Source: Paulinella micropora (lineage: Eukaryota; Cercozoa; Imbricatea; Euglyphida). From it: 64,000 nucleotides of DNA. The position numbers and the translations under genes were made by a program. This document shows, one piece after another, positions 1-19,695 of this stretch. Numbering within the stretch: the first letter of the stretch is position 1; each line of letters starts with the position of its first letter. The notes under the pieces were generated by a model. That model was not told the origin of the DNA. It ran no database searches and saw nothing but the letters and a program-made list of their open reading frames with translations. Location: the NCBI GenBank assembly GCA_009731375.1, contig BJOX01000075.1:527592-591591 (forward strand), written 5' to 3'.

Positions 1-3000
1 GCTGCACCATCTTGACGTCCTGCTGAAGGGCCCACTTGTCCACAGTCGAACACCAACCCTCGAGGTCCTTCTCTGAGCTATTTAGGAGCTCCTGAAGCCC
101 TTGTTGTAGATCCATTGAGTCCCTGATAGCACCTTCGGCCTCCGCAGTCCAATCGGATTTGACTTGAGATGCGATGACAGGAAATCGCTTCTCCGGTAGA
201 ACACGCAGCCGTCCATAGAACTTCAGTTGCGCCGCCCGCCGCAAACGCTCCGCACTCAAAGAGCGCGCCAGAAAGAGTGTAATCCACTTGCTTGTCTTAG
301 GGCTGATGCCGAGAATCATCCTCATGGGGCGCAGCATTGCTGCCTCCAGCTTGGTGAGCTGCGATACGGGGGCACGCCAGACATCGAAGGCGTACTTCAG
401 CTTGGCCCCCACAAGTTGATTCCAGCACATGAGACGATACCTAGCTTGTATCTCACCTGCACACCACAAAGAGTACCAACCTGCGGTGGCGACTTCAGTG
501 ACACGCGTAGCCCGCAGGGCCTGCTCCTTCCACTTCAGGTCGTCGGTGATAACCACTCCCAGGTACTTGTACTGACTGGTGACACAAAGCTTCTGGCCGC
601 GAAACCACACCACGGGCTCACCTCGCTCCCTGATACTTGGTCGTTTCGCCTTGCTCGACGTGTAAATGGGCATGATTTCCGTCTTGCCGGGCTTCAAGTT
701 GACTTCCAGCCGGTAATCTTCCGCGAACTTGGCCACAACATTGACCATCTTCTGGAGCTCGGTGCGACTGTGAGCGATGAGGGCCACGTCGTCCGCGTAT
801 AGAAGTGCCTTGATGTCGTTCAGCCGCTTCACATCCGTGATCTTGAGGGCACTCGCCAGCCGATCACACAGCTCATCCATAAAGACGTTGAAGAGTGTGG
901 GAGAGAGAGGGGACCCCTGTTGGACGCCTACACCCTCCAGTACTTCGGGGGTGAGTGCTCCATCAACTAGCACTTGCGACGAAGTCTGCTCGTAGCACCT
1001 GCGTAGCGTGCGCCAGAACTTGCCCCTTACACCCAGCTTCCAGAGCCTCTCAAATAGGCCATCTCTCCAAACAGACGGGAAAGCCTTGCGTAGATCGACG
1101 AACAGGACATACGACTCCCGCTTCTGCTGCTGACGCCCCTTCAACCTCTGCCAAAGGGTAAAGACCTGATCCGTAGTGCGACGCCCCGGGCGGAAGCCTC
1201 CCTGCTCTGGACGTAGCTTATCCGGGCCATCCACGAAGAGCGTTAGACGAGTAGCTAATAAGGACAGATACAGCTTACCAAGGCAACTAATAATCGAGAT
1301 ATCCCTCCAGTTGTCAGGATCCGTAGGATCCCCACCCTTGGGGATATTGACGATGATTCCCTTGCCCCAAGCTTTTGGAGTCCTCTCGGCTTCTCGAATC
1401 CAGTTGAAGTACTGCGTTAAGTAGCCATTGATGTAGGCGCCGCCATACTTGAGCATCTCGTTCTTCACTTTGTCCTCGCCACAAGCTTTGTGGTTATTCA
1501 GGGCACGTTGCCTTGCAAGGACCTCCTCTTGCGTGAACGGCTTGTCCAGCTCTTCGCAAGTGTCTTCACCTACTTCGTGCTCCTTCATAGCCCGGGCCAC
1601 CTCATCTCTGAAGCGATCGTTCCAGTGGAACTGCCGCTTAGCTTCGGCTTCCTCCCACTCCAGCGAGCCTGCTTCTGCACAGCACTCCACCACAACAGCC
1701 GCACTTGCCGGATTTTCCCGTGGCTTCACCGAATTTTTCCGAAATTCCTCCCACCGAGCGACCTTTTCCGGCAGCGTACACGCCAGTGAGCCATCCTCCC
1801 TTTGCACCGGCGCGGAGACCTTCGTTCTGCGTGCCCCGCCAAGCCGCTTCGCGAGTAGCCAAAAGCGCTTTGAGGATTGCTCGCGTTGACATTTGACCGC
1901 TTCTTCCTGCACTTGCTTGAAGGAGGCGGACTTCTTGGCCCGAGTTGCCTTCCGAATTTGCTTGCGGAGCCGTAGCCAATTCAGACGGGCTTCCGCATTC
2001 GATTCATCCCTCCTGTATGCTGCGTAGGCCTCCCGGCGCTGCTGAATGAGCTCCTTTAGCTCCCCGTCGAACCAATTGTTGGTGAAACGGGGTCGTATAC
2101 ATCTGGAGCCAAGGACCCGGTGCGCCGCCATTCGGAAGGACTGCGCCACTCGCTCGGTGACGTCATCTACCACCCGTTGGCTGTCGGCACCACCCGATAG
2201 GTCAAGCTCAGGCAGCTGATGCACTCCAAGCTTCTGTAGGCAATGCTGGAATACGTCATCGAACTTGTCGCGTAGATAATCCAGCGCTTGCTTCGCAGCG
2301 TGATCATTACCCGAGACACCAGCACCAATAAGCTTATCAACACGAAAGGACCTGTAAGGTTTCGCAGCCCGCTTTGGCCGGCGCTGGCCGCTCCACGTCA
2401 GTTCGGCCCATACTGCCTTGTGGTCCGTATCAAGATCATCTTCGCATACTCCGAACTTTGCTCCAGATGCCAAGCCAGGCGACGCGCAGATGTAATCGAG
2501 GAGGTGCTTGCCTGTGCCCATGCCGCGCTGCTCACGCCGGGACCACCAGTAGGACCCTTCCACTGGGCACGAGAAGCCGCTCAGATTTCGCAGGCCCGTA
2601 GCGACGAGGACAGCCGCGAGTCTCTTGCCGTTCTCCGAACGTACCGGTGCTCCCTTATCATCGACCTCCCCGTGCTGACCGACGATGCCCTCCTCTTTTC
2701 GGCTGCATGCCGGCCCGAGCTTCGCGTTGGCATCCGCCACCGTGACCACAAGACCTTTGGCTCCAAAAAAAGCTATAGCTGCCTGCCAGGCCGCATACGC
2801 CTCTGACGACTCTTCTTCCTGCGTTTCCTGGGGAAAGTAGCCGTTGCCCACATAGATATCCTGAGCGCCGGTAACACCCGAGGCGATACGCAGCCACACT
2901 TGCTGCCGGTGGTCGACGGGGGCTGACACCAGGTTGCAATACGGACCAAGGAAGTTAGCCACCGCGAATAGAACCCCACCCTTGCAGCGATTTTTCTCGC

Positions 3001-4090
3001 TGACCTCCGCAGGTTTTCCAAAAATCCGGAATCCATCCAGGCTGCATTTGGAAAGTTGCTTCTTGCCCATGCGGTGCTCCTGAGCCCCGATGACTAGCCA
3101 GCCCTCGTGCTTGTAGAATGATGCCCATTCCGCCGTGCCTACGTTGTCGTATCCCGTTTTACCCTGCCAGTTGTGACTCGCGACGAGTAGCTTGAAGCCG
3201 GTATCGAACTGCTTGGAGCGGTGCTTCTTGGCTCGTTTCCGGACCCGACGGCCGCGCTTGGCTTCCGCCCTCGTGCTGCCCCCCTCTGCAGGTGCTTGCG
3301 CAGGTTGGTCCCCCACTGCACTGGCCGCCGAATGCAGGGGCACCACATGCACATCAGCACACTCAGACACACACTTAGGTGCATCGGCAGCCAATTCCGA
3401 AGACACCACCTGCACATCATCGACACATTCTTCATGCAGAGGCAAGACGCGATATCCCGTCGCAGCTTCCTCCTTCCGGACCGCCGCTTCCCCACGCAGA
3501 TGGATGCGAATAAGCCTTCGGACACGTTCCCTGTCCCTGAACCTGCGCCCAAGGGCCACATTGACCCCTCTGCCGAAGAATTTGAGATGTTTGAGTTGCT
3601 GCAACGCCGTCTGCCTGCTGTCATCGTCCTCGTAGACCAGCTCCAGGTGACGAGACATTCGCTGGCCTTGCCACTCCATTACCGGGACCACCAGACCAAG
3701 ACCGCTCATTTTGGAGGCGATCTCCTGTAGATTGGCGCGTTCTGAGAGCCCCCAGACAATCAGATTACGCCCGTCCTTGTCGTACCGATCTACCCGCCGG
3801 TACCGTCGAGGCGGCGGTGCCATCTGCCATATAGCGCCGCTCGCCTTATGTTGAAGCGCCGACCCGTGTGCCAGGTTTGGGGAGGAAGGATGAGGCGCAG
3901 CTAAGATAGCCTCTCCACGTGGTTCAGGAATTCCGTCATATACGCGAGCCCTCATCCTCCCATCCTGGGACATCGGGCCAGAGCCCGTCGAAGAGGCATT
4001 CCCACGGGGATTGTCCAGGTCTTCGGCGATTCTACCTTGTCCCATAAGGGCCACAGTGGTAGCTCCGTGCTTCGCGTATTTGTAATCCAT
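1..4090 (-). CDS. Non-LTR retrotransposon (LINE) polyprotein: endonuclease + reverse transcriptase, open to the window edge
   Basis: One reading frame is open from an ATG at 4090 to base 1 (about 1363 codons) without a stop that I can find, and it continues out of the window. An in-frame stop lies upstream at 4139-4141. Residues ~85-290 hold a basic ORF1-like segment (RNLIVWGLSE, then RRFRDRERVRRLIRIHL). Residues ~295-565 read as an apurinic-type endonuclease, with GAQEHR, VADANAKLG and TDHKAV as its E, D/N and DH motifs. Reverse transcriptase follows: NIPKGGDPTDPDNWRDIS, EQGGFRPGRRTTDQVF, VLFVDLRKAFPSVW, GVQQGSPLSPTLFNVFMDEL, and YADD at about 791-799. The product would copy its own RNA at a nicked target site. 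GC-rich codons and the lack of breaks suggest a recent insertion. The C-terminal end is not visible. Plus-strand ORFs here are shadows. Confidence 0.92.
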   Translation of the reverse strand, partial: MDYKYAKHGATTVALMGQGRIAEDLDNPRGNASSTGSGPMSQDGRMRARVYDGIPEPRGEAILAAPHPSSPNLAHGSALQHKASGAIWQMAPPPRRYRRVDRYDKDGRNLIVWGLSERANLQEIASKMSGLGLVVPVMEWQGQRMSRHLELVYEDDDSRQTALQQLKHLKFFGRGVNVALGRRFRDRERVRRLIRIHLRGEAAVRKEEAATGYRVLPLHEECVDDVQVVSSELAADAPKCVSECADVHVVPLHSAASAVGDQPAQAPAEGGSTRAEAKRGRRVRKRAKKHRSKQFDTGFKLLVASHNWQGKTGYDNVGTAEWASFYKHEGWLVIGAQEHRMGKKQLSKCSLDGFRIFGKPAEVSEKNRCKGGVLFAVANFLGPYCNLVSAPVDHRQQVWLRIASGVTGAQDIYVGNGYFPQETQEEESSEAYAAWQAAIAFFGAKGLVVTVADANAKLGPACSRKEEGIVGQHGEVDDKGAPVRSENGKRLAAVLVATGLRNLSGFSCPVEGSYWWSRREQRGMGTGKHLLDYICASPGLASGAKFGVCEDDLDTDHKAVWAELTWSGQRRPKRAAKPYRSFRVDKLIGAGVSGNDHAAKQALDYLRDKFDDVFQHCLQKLGVHQLPELDLSGGADSQRVVDDVTERVAQSFRMAAHRVLGSRCIRPRFTNNWFDGELKELIQQRREAYAAYRRDESNAEARLNWLRLRKQIRKATRAKKSASFKQVQEEAVKCQREQSSKRFWLLAKRLGGARRTKVSAPVQREDGSLACTLPEKVARWEEFRKNSVKPRENPASAAVVVECCAEAGSLEWEEAEAKRQFHWNDRFRDEVARAMKEHEVGEDTCEELDKPFTQEEVLARQRALNNHKACGEDKVKNEMLKYGGAYINGYLTQYFNWIREAERTPKAWGKGIIVNIPKGGDPTDPDNWRDISIISCLGKLYLSLLATRLTLFVDGPDKLRPEQGGFRPGRRTTDQVFTLWQRLKGRQQQKRESYVLFVDLRKAFPSVWRDGLFERLWKLGVRGKFWRTLRRCYEQTSSQVLVDGALTPEVLEGVGVQQGSPLSPTLFNVFMDELCDRLASALKITDVKRLNDIKALLYADDVALIAHSRTELQKMVNVVAKFAEDYRLEVNLKPGKTEIMPIYTSSKAKRPSIRERGEPVVWFRGQKLCVTSQYKYLGVVITDDLKWKEQALRATRVTEVATAGWYSLWCAGEIQARYRLMCWNQLVGAKLKYAFDVWRAPVSQLTKLEAAMLRPMRMILGISPKTSKWITLFLARSLSAERLRRAAQLKFYGRLRVLPEKRFPVIASQVKSDWTAEAEGAIRDSMDLQQGLQELLNSSEKDLEGWCSTVDKWALQQDVKMVQ

Positions 4091-4714
4091 TGAGAGTAGT
4101 AGACGGCCAATGTCGCTGGCCATCACCGCCGCGCCTCTTTACGCCGAGGAAAGCGCCCGTCCATGCAAATAGCATCGGCGGTATCTGCAACACACACTAC
4201 ACGCATTTCCGCCGGTGTCACTGGACGCTGCCGCGTCGCTTCGTGCCCTTCGGCGCCCGCCAGCACCCCCAGCGTCGCCAGAACCTGCCTCACGCACTAC
4301 ACACACTCTCCATCGCATCGCCAACGCCTCTACTCTCATGCCTTATGGACTTTCAGCTGCTCCTAACAATACACATCATGAGGTACGGGTGTCCCCGAGT
4401 GGAGCCAGATCGGACGGCGTGCCGCTGAAACTCCTTCCCCCACGTGGGTATAGAAGGCGCGAACCTAGCGGTACCTATAGGGTCTTACAGACAAGTATAG
4501 TAATCCCAGCCGAAGCTGCTCAGTTAGAAATGCAACGGTGGAGGGTGTGAATGCATGGGGCAAGGCACGGCAACGCAGCAAGGCACTGGCAAGGCATTGG
4601 GACCGACTGAAGCCCCTCTCCAACGTGCGCTCATCATGTGTTCCAGTTAGGCAACCCCGAAGAAGCGAAGATAGGGAGGAGACAAAACCCAGATAGGATG
4701 AAGATAGGATTAAC
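4091..4714. other. Probable 5' UTR/flank of the LINE and unassigned sequence
   Basis: No convincing gene is seen. The frame of the LINE ORF is closed by a stop at 4139-4141, so the stretch just above 4090 is most likely its 5' untranslated leader. Short open frames on both strands have no recognisable domain. Around 4550-4610 there is a weak internal repetition of 'caaggca' type words. Confidence 0.4.
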
Positions 4715-5055
4715 ATGAAGCCGAAATGGAGCCGAGTTGGAACAGGTCAACTCAGCCCCATCTCGGCTCAATGTGAATCCTATCTTCAACCCATCTCGGT
4801 ACTGTTTCCTCCGAATGCTCACCTCAACAAGATCACCAAACCGGAACTGGAAGCCCCCAGGCATTTACTCGGCAGGAAATTCGGCGAAAATGGGCTAACC
4901 AGGAAACCAGACCCAAACCAACAGCCAAGAAAAACGAGCCAACCAACAATCCAACAGACAACCCCACAACCTGCCTGGCCGAACCCCTACCGAGTAAATG
5001 CCCAGTTGAGAGTTGCGCATATCCCGGTGACCGCCCTCCCCAAGCGGTCACCTTC

Positions 5056-5114
5056 GTGGGGAGAGGCCCAACCACCTCCTCTTCCCATGGAGTGCCATCT
5101 TGTGCACCCCTCCA
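5056..5114 (+). repeat. End of dispersed repeat B, abutting an AAT array
   Basis: This 59-base stretch ends in gtgcacccctccag and runs straight into (AAT)n. Its reverse complement recurs at 7749-7807 with only a few differences, so both are ends of the same dispersed element in opposite orientation. Confidence 0.7.
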
Positions 5115-5118
<4 letters not shown>

Positions 5119-5173
<55 letters not shown>

Positions 5174-5174
5174 T

Positions 5175-5255
<81 letters not shown>

Positions 5256-5275
5256 GAATGATGATGATGATGATC

Positions 5276-5346
<71 letters not shown>

Positions 5347-5366
5347 TATTATTATTATTATTTATT
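5119..5366. repeat. (AAT)n / (ATT)n microsatellite
   Basis: Trinucleotide array, AAT on the left and ATT on the right with a short GAT interruption near 5260. It forms the left flank of SINE copy 1. The Asn/Ile/Tyr homopolymer frames read from it are not genes. Confidence 0.95.
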
Positions 5367-5633
5367 GACACCGTGATAGCCCAGTGGTCAAGTTCTACCA
5401 TCTGGGCCCTGTCGCCAGTTCGATTCCCGTCGGTGCCACCAGTATTTTCATTGAACATACCGGTCTATTTCTGGACCAGTATTTTCATTGAACATACCGG
5501 CCCGTCTGGAAGTGTTGGAACTGCCCTTGCGGGGGTGTCATTAGAGCTTATCGTCAATTCTTCGTACTCCCCTCACGGGTGAGACGATGGAGGCGCATGT
5601 GCAGAAATGCATCAGCCATTGACAGAGAAGCAC

Positions 5634-5634
<1 letters not shown>
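5367..5634 (+). mobile_element. tRNA-derived SINE, copy 1 (long form)
   Basis: The head (5367-5440) folds as a tRNA acceptor: GACACCG pairs with CGGTGCC at six of seven positions. It contains an A box (TAGCCCAGTGG) and a B box (AGTTCGATTCC), the internal RNA polymerase III promoter. The body carries a duplicated segment of about 36 bases (CCAGTATTTTCATTGAACAT twice), which defines the long form. The 3' end is GACAGAGAAGCACT followed by an (ATT)n tail. The element has no coding capacity and presumably relies on LINE proteins for movement. Confidence 0.88.
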
Positions 5635-5684
<50 letters not shown>

Positions 5685-5753
5685 CACTATTACTATTACT
5701 ATTACTATTACCATACTATAACTATTACTATTGCTATTGATATTATCGGACAG
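5635..5753. repeat. (ATT)n tail of SINE copy 1 grading into (ACT/ATT) repeats
   Basis: An ATT array directly follows the SINE 3' end and degenerates into TATTAC-type units. It ends at the polypyrimidine-poor acceptor of the first recognised exon of the downstream gene (cggacag before 5754). Confidence 0.8.
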
Positions 5754-14457
<8,704 letters not shown>

Positions 14458-15016
14458 TCCTGAGTCATGAACCGGCCGGGATGCTCACCTACTCTGCACA
14501 ATCTGCCGCCGCGGCTCGACCGGCAGAATACGGCCGGGCCGCACCGACACAATAGCGATTTTATCTCAGACAGTGCCAGCTTATCCATGGAGGCGGATAA
14601 CTTCGACAGCTCTGATAGTGAGAAGTAGTAGTAGTGATGAGTCATGAAACGGCCGGGGCTCTCACCCCGCTCTGCTAATTTCCCGGCGCGGCACGGCCGG
14701 CACAATAGGACCGGGCCGCACGGAAACAATTGAATCTCAGACACTATCAGCATGTACATTGAGGTGGATGACTTCGATAGCTGTGACAGTGAGAAGGAAT
14801 AGTCAACCTCCCGCCGCGGGCCCGGCCCTGCACAATAGGGTCGGGCCGCGCAGACGGAATGGTGTACACTTGGCACATCTTAGACAGTTTGTCAGTTGAG
14901 ATCGACGATTTCGACACCTTTGACAGTGAGGAGGAACACACAATCCATCGCAGACAGCGACAGCTTGTCCTTTGAGAAGGACGAGTTTTGATAGCTCTGA
15001 CAGTGAAGAAAAATAA
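14458..15016 (+). repeat. Tandem degenerate copies of the last two exons downstream of the stop
   Basis: At least four copies near 14466-14637, 14655-14803, 14806-14936 and 14938-15016. They repeat pieces of the final exon pair: CCGGCCGGGA, CCGCCGCGG, CGACCGG, ATCTCAGACAG and the acidic end GACTTCGACAGCTCTGACAG. Each is shorter or more altered than the one before. A stray copy (TTAACGACTTTGACAGCTCT) lies at 15455-15489. They follow the functional stop and probably form part of the 3' UTR or flank. Confidence 0.85.
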
Positions 15017-15970
15017 TTTTACGTGTTATATTGTATACATATTATATATATATACATATATATATATATATAATACATGTATATGTATATATATACATAT
15101 GTATGTATGTATATAACGTGTATATATATATATGTATATATATATACATATATATATACATACATATGTATATATATATATAACGTATGTATGTATGTAT
15201 GTGTGTATGCATGTAAGTATGTATGTATGTATGTACGTATGTTATGTATGTATGTATGTACGTATGTTATGTATGTATGTACGTAAGTTATGGTATGTAT
15301 GTATGTACGTATGTATGTATGCATGCATGCATTATGCACGTATGCATGTATGCATGTATATATATGTGTATGTAGATAACATGTTTAGTGTGAATGAGCT
15401 TAAAAATTAAATGTATGTATAGGTATGTATGCATGCAGCGCTATTATGTCCATTGAGGTTAACGACTTTGACAGCTCTGACTGTTTCATCTCTACATATA
15501 TATGTATACATTACATGTATATACAAATATAAACACATATATAACCATGTTGAGATATAGAATATAAATAGATATGAATGCATAAGCACTAGACTTAGGT
15601 ATAGACATAATACGTGTCATAAAGACTAGACTCAGACAAAGGTGTAGGCATAATCATAAGTGTAGATATAGATAAAGATGTATAGATATATCGATGTAGA
15701 TATCGTAAATCAGTATAGACATAACTATTGATACAGATATAAATATAGATATAGATATAGATATAGATATAGATGTATAATAGATAAAGTGATTGCGTGA
15801 AGATACAGATATAGATATAGATACAGATGTAGACATAGATATAGATATAGATATGGATATAGATATGGAGATAGATATAGATGTAGATATACGTATAGGT
15901 ATAGGTAGAAGAAAAGGTAGGTATAGGTATGGGTATAGGTTTAGGTATAGGTATAGAGATAGAGAGTAGT
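15017..15970. repeat. (TA)n, (TATG)n and (GATATA)n microsatellites
   Basis: No gene is supported. TA/TATG dominates at 15030-15410 and GATATA-type hexamers at 15600-15970. Confidence 0.9.
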
Positions 15971-16783
15971 ATAGGGTGCCACTTCGGCACACTTTTTCAG
16001 AACAGAGGCCAGACACCACAAGCCACAGAGACACACACCGGCAGGCTCACACAGGAACAAACAGGAAATAGATAGGAAAAAAAATGCAATGAGCACGAGA
16101 AGAAAACAATTGATGACTGGATGAAAATATAGAAACAAAAAATCTTGTTGGAACTCTTCAGATTTATTGAATAAATTGTGTTTGGTTATATTACCTACTT
16201 ACTCTTCCATTGAGCTATCGTTGGGGATAGTACATTTTGAGTCAATAGCTGAAGGCTGATTTCTTTTCTGATCTGTCGCAAAGACATCAGACAAGCACAA
16301 AATTATTTTTCGCTGATCTGTCGCACAGACATCAGACGAAAACAAACACTCCAACTCATCCTCAAACGAAAAACGTACAAACAAGCAATCAATTTGTCAC
16401 AAGCTGGCATAACCTTTAGTTAGCACTTGTGCACATTTTGCATCTGTGTGCTCTTCTACAAGACACCAGATCATACCTACTCCACTTCCTCTTGCTGCTT
16501 GCATAAAGCCAAGTAGGACTAGTGCGAAACAAACATCAAACACACAGACAGAGGAGACTCTCTGTTCTGAACCATTTTTCCCTGCATTTTCTCTGCAGAA
16601 ACCAAAGGAAATTGCACATCTCTCACACAAGAGCAAAACAAGTATCGAAGCACTGTCCGACGACAGACTGACTTCTACAAAACAGCTCTTTTGATCACTC
16701 TATCGCTATCTTTGTGTAGGGCCTGACGCACCATAACTGTTTCAACAGAGAAAAGGAAAGGGGAGAGGAAGGTTGTATAGAGA

Positions 16784-16785
<2 letters not shown>
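15971..16785. other. Unassigned low-repeat sequence
   Basis: No coding gene recognised. A direct duplication of about 22 bases (ctgatctgtcgca then agacatcagac) occurs at 16269-16292 and 16313-16337. An AATAAA lies near 16172. Short ORFs on both strands have no recognisable domain. Confidence 0.45.

Positions 16786-16841
<56 letters not shown>
16786..16841. repeat. (TA)n microsatellite
   Basis: Perfect TA dinucleotide array. Confidence 0.97.
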
Positions 16842-16843
<2 letters not shown>

Positions 16844-16899
16844 CAGACAAGACTCTCATGACATAAGATGGAAGACGAGACTGAGCAGGGTGATCAAAC

Positions 16900-18560
16900 T
16901 GTGACACCAACCGATTATGGTCCTACTGAGAGAGAAGAGAAGGAGGAACAGGAGTACTAAGAAGAGAGGGGGGAAAGAGAAGAGGAGGAGAGAGAGGATT
17001 ACACAGCAGAAGAAGTACTGTCGACAGGGGAGGGGGGGGGGGGGGGGGGGNNNNNNNNNNGAGGAGCAGGATCAGGAGTACTCAGAAGAGAGGGGGATAG
17101 AGATGAGGAGGAAGAGAGGATTACACAGCAGAAGTACAGTCGGGGGGGGGGGCTGACGCACAAGAAGCGAGTGCAAGTCAGACTGGAGGCTCTCCACTGA
17201 CAGAGGGTCAGAAAGAGGAGATGGAGGATATTAGCCAGAATATCTCAGCCACATGGGAACAGTTGGTGATGAAGAGGCCTTCCATAATTACCCAGTCTAT
17301 TATAAAACGCATCTATATTCCTTATGAGAAGAGGAATAGACCAGGACAGGGTCAAAGCAACCTCCTGATCGAAACTCCCGACCTCGCGAAGCCTCTCTTT
17401 GGCAAAGTGAGGACTGAGCAAGAAAGAGTGCCATTACTAGATATCAAATATGGCGACACCCTTATGCAGTGCGGACATATACGACATCTCTGCGACACTC
17501 TACGCTACTGTGCTCGTTGAGGAACTTTATGACCTCACAAACATACAGTGGAGGAATAAACGCACAACTGCAGCATGGCTGTGTGTCTTTGGTATCCCCA
17601 CTGACATCAAGAACATAGAAAGAAAGTTCGAAGGTAGAAACCAAGCTGACATTGAGTTTGCCCTTGATGCTTTTGTAACTGCCTACACGCGGGCTTACAA
17701 CGAGATGTACAAAGCCCTGAAAGACAACACAATGCAACATCCTGTCTACAAGGATTCTTGTCAGGTGCTTGAACGTCTCACACAGCTCCATAAGGACCTC
17801 TTTGAGGGGAAAGGACCAAAAACCAACACGGAAGCAATAGGCCCACACAAAAAATCACTCTCTTGTTAAATGTCATCTCACAGCAATCCCAGCCAATAAC
17901 AGAGCTGATAAGACTTCCATGAGAGAAAAGGCACACTTCCTCTCTAGTGCCACAGAGCTAGCACAGTTCGTGACTCATCTAGCACGACTGGTAAAAGAAG
18001 AAGAGACGAGACAGAGAGGAGAAGGAGCAGAAGGAGAAGATAGCTGTGGCAATTGCAGTAGCACGGGCGGCTCCACCGCCAACGGCTCCACCTACCACAC
18101 CTACCTCAGCTTCCAGGAAAGGAGAAGGGGGACCCACAGGGGGGGGACCCCCAGGGGGAGGGACAGTAATTAATTTGACTGAATCCCAGAAGAAAAAGCA
18201 GGCGCTGCAGGCAGCCCTAGCTAAAATCAAGATTGGGGGAGGGGGCCTTAAGCTCTATGCTATCACTGCCAACGAGGCTGACACAGAGAAGTCCCTCATG
18301 GCTAAGTTCAATGAGATGGACAGATGCTTCCAGCAAAACAAGTGTGAGGTGGAGCAGGAGTATGAAGTCCTAGAACATCTCTGTGATCGATCCCTCCTTG
18401 GAGCTTGATTTGATCGTATAACTTACGAGAAGTACAGAGGAGAGGAGGAGCTAGCAAGGAAAGGTGGACATGCAGAGATGAGTTGTACTCTGGCCATAGG
18501 TGCCCTCATTCGATACTTTAAGGAAAATGGATACCAACACTTGTGCACGGGCACATTGAT
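16900..18560 (+). pseudogene. Decayed unidentified gene, at least three frame breaks
   Basis: Consecutive protein-like stretches sit in shifting frames. 16917-17215 is a highly charged Arg/Lys/Glu region duplicated around a G run and gap. 17221-17450 contains SIIKRIYIPYEKRNRPGQGQ. 17450-17869 contains ADIEFALDAFVTAYTRAYNE and a C-terminal coiled stretch. 17870-18050 has ELAQFVTHLARLVKEEE. 18046-18408 starts with a Pro/Thr/Gly linker followed by LTESQKKKQALQAALAKIK and EVEQEYEVLEHLCDRSLLG. A stop at 18406-18408 is followed by further readable sequence (GHAEMSCTLAIGALIRYF). Long helices around a Gly/Pro linker would suit a structural or Gag-like protein, but I do not recognise the family. No obvious introns explain the shifts. 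Confidence 0.5.
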
Positions 18561-18599
18561 TGGGTTTGAAATTTTCAGTCTGTCACTCAGCTTGCATCT

Positions 18600-18867
18600 G
18601 TCTTAACAAATGTTGGCACCCAGTACACTCTCTTTTACAACCACAAAGCCATATTTCTATATTTCCTCAGTGCTTTGCATGTATAACAAAAATAAGCTCA
18701 CACTGCTCATTCAAGACTGCAAAACCTTCGACAATGTAAAGCACTTGAACTTCCTGGATATGAGGGTCTTTGAGGCCACGACTAAGGCCGTGAACCCAAA
18801 AGGGTTATGGACCGAAGTAATGACCGCTGCGCTTGTCAGAGGCTCGACAGCCAGACAGCATCCTTGA
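18600..18867 (+). CDS. Short unidentified ORF
   Basis: An 85-codon frame (MLAPSTLSFTTTKPYF ... GSTARQHP) without a known motif. Its end overlaps the start of a CT/TA microsatellite that precedes a clear exon at 19023. It could be part of the decayed gene upstream or of a spliced gene, and may not be translated. Confidence 0.25.
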
Positions 18868-18904
18868 TCGGATCTGCACCGGCTTCTGCTCAACCGCAAG
18901 CCGC

Positions 18905-18905
18905 A

Positions 18906-18955
<50 letters not shown>

Positions 18956-18964
18956 CTATATATA

Positions 18965-19013
<49 letters not shown>

Positions 19014-19021
19014 TTCTCTCA
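18905..19021. repeat. (CT)n-(TA)n-(CT)n microsatellite
   Basis: It ends in tttctctcag, the acceptor of the exon at 19023. Confidence 0.95.
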
Positions 19022-19022
19022 G

Positions 19023-19098
19023 CTGGCAGCCGCAGCCGGCCCCCGCCTGCATCTAGCGGTGGCGTTCAGGGAGCCCCTAGCGTGCCCGCTGCTCCTGG
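19023..19098 (+). CDS. Exon fragment of an unidentified spliced gene
   Basis: Between tttctctcag and a consensus donor GTGAGT (19099) lies an open, Ala/Leu-rich segment (AGPRLHLAVAFREPLACPLL). A second exon end, YDDDTVDR followed by GTAAGT, occurs at about 19201 just after a 10-N gap. Together they indicate a spliced gene whose other exons lie in gaps or repeats. It may be the 5' side of the acidic gene ending at 24107, but the join cannot be shown. Confidence 0.5.
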
Positions 19099-19267
19099 TG
19101 AGTCAATCTACCTATGTATCAATTTATCAACTATTAACTCCCGGGGACTCCCCCCCCCCCCCNNNNNNNNNNATATATATGATGACGACACAGTCGACAG
19201 GGTAAGTTCAATTTCCAATTTTCCTCTTCCCCCAAACCCGCACACCCTTACTTCCAACACCTTCCAT

Positions 19268-19695
<428 letters not shown>

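Noticed and set aside
227-3730. Plus-strand ORFs of 60-191 codons across the left end
   Set aside because: They lie opposite the continuous LINE frame, whose motifs are unmistakable on the minus strand.
5367-5440. Functional tRNA gene
   Set aside because: The head folds tRNA-like but recurs in at least seven copies with the same non-tRNA body and tail. It is a SINE promoter, not a tRNA gene.
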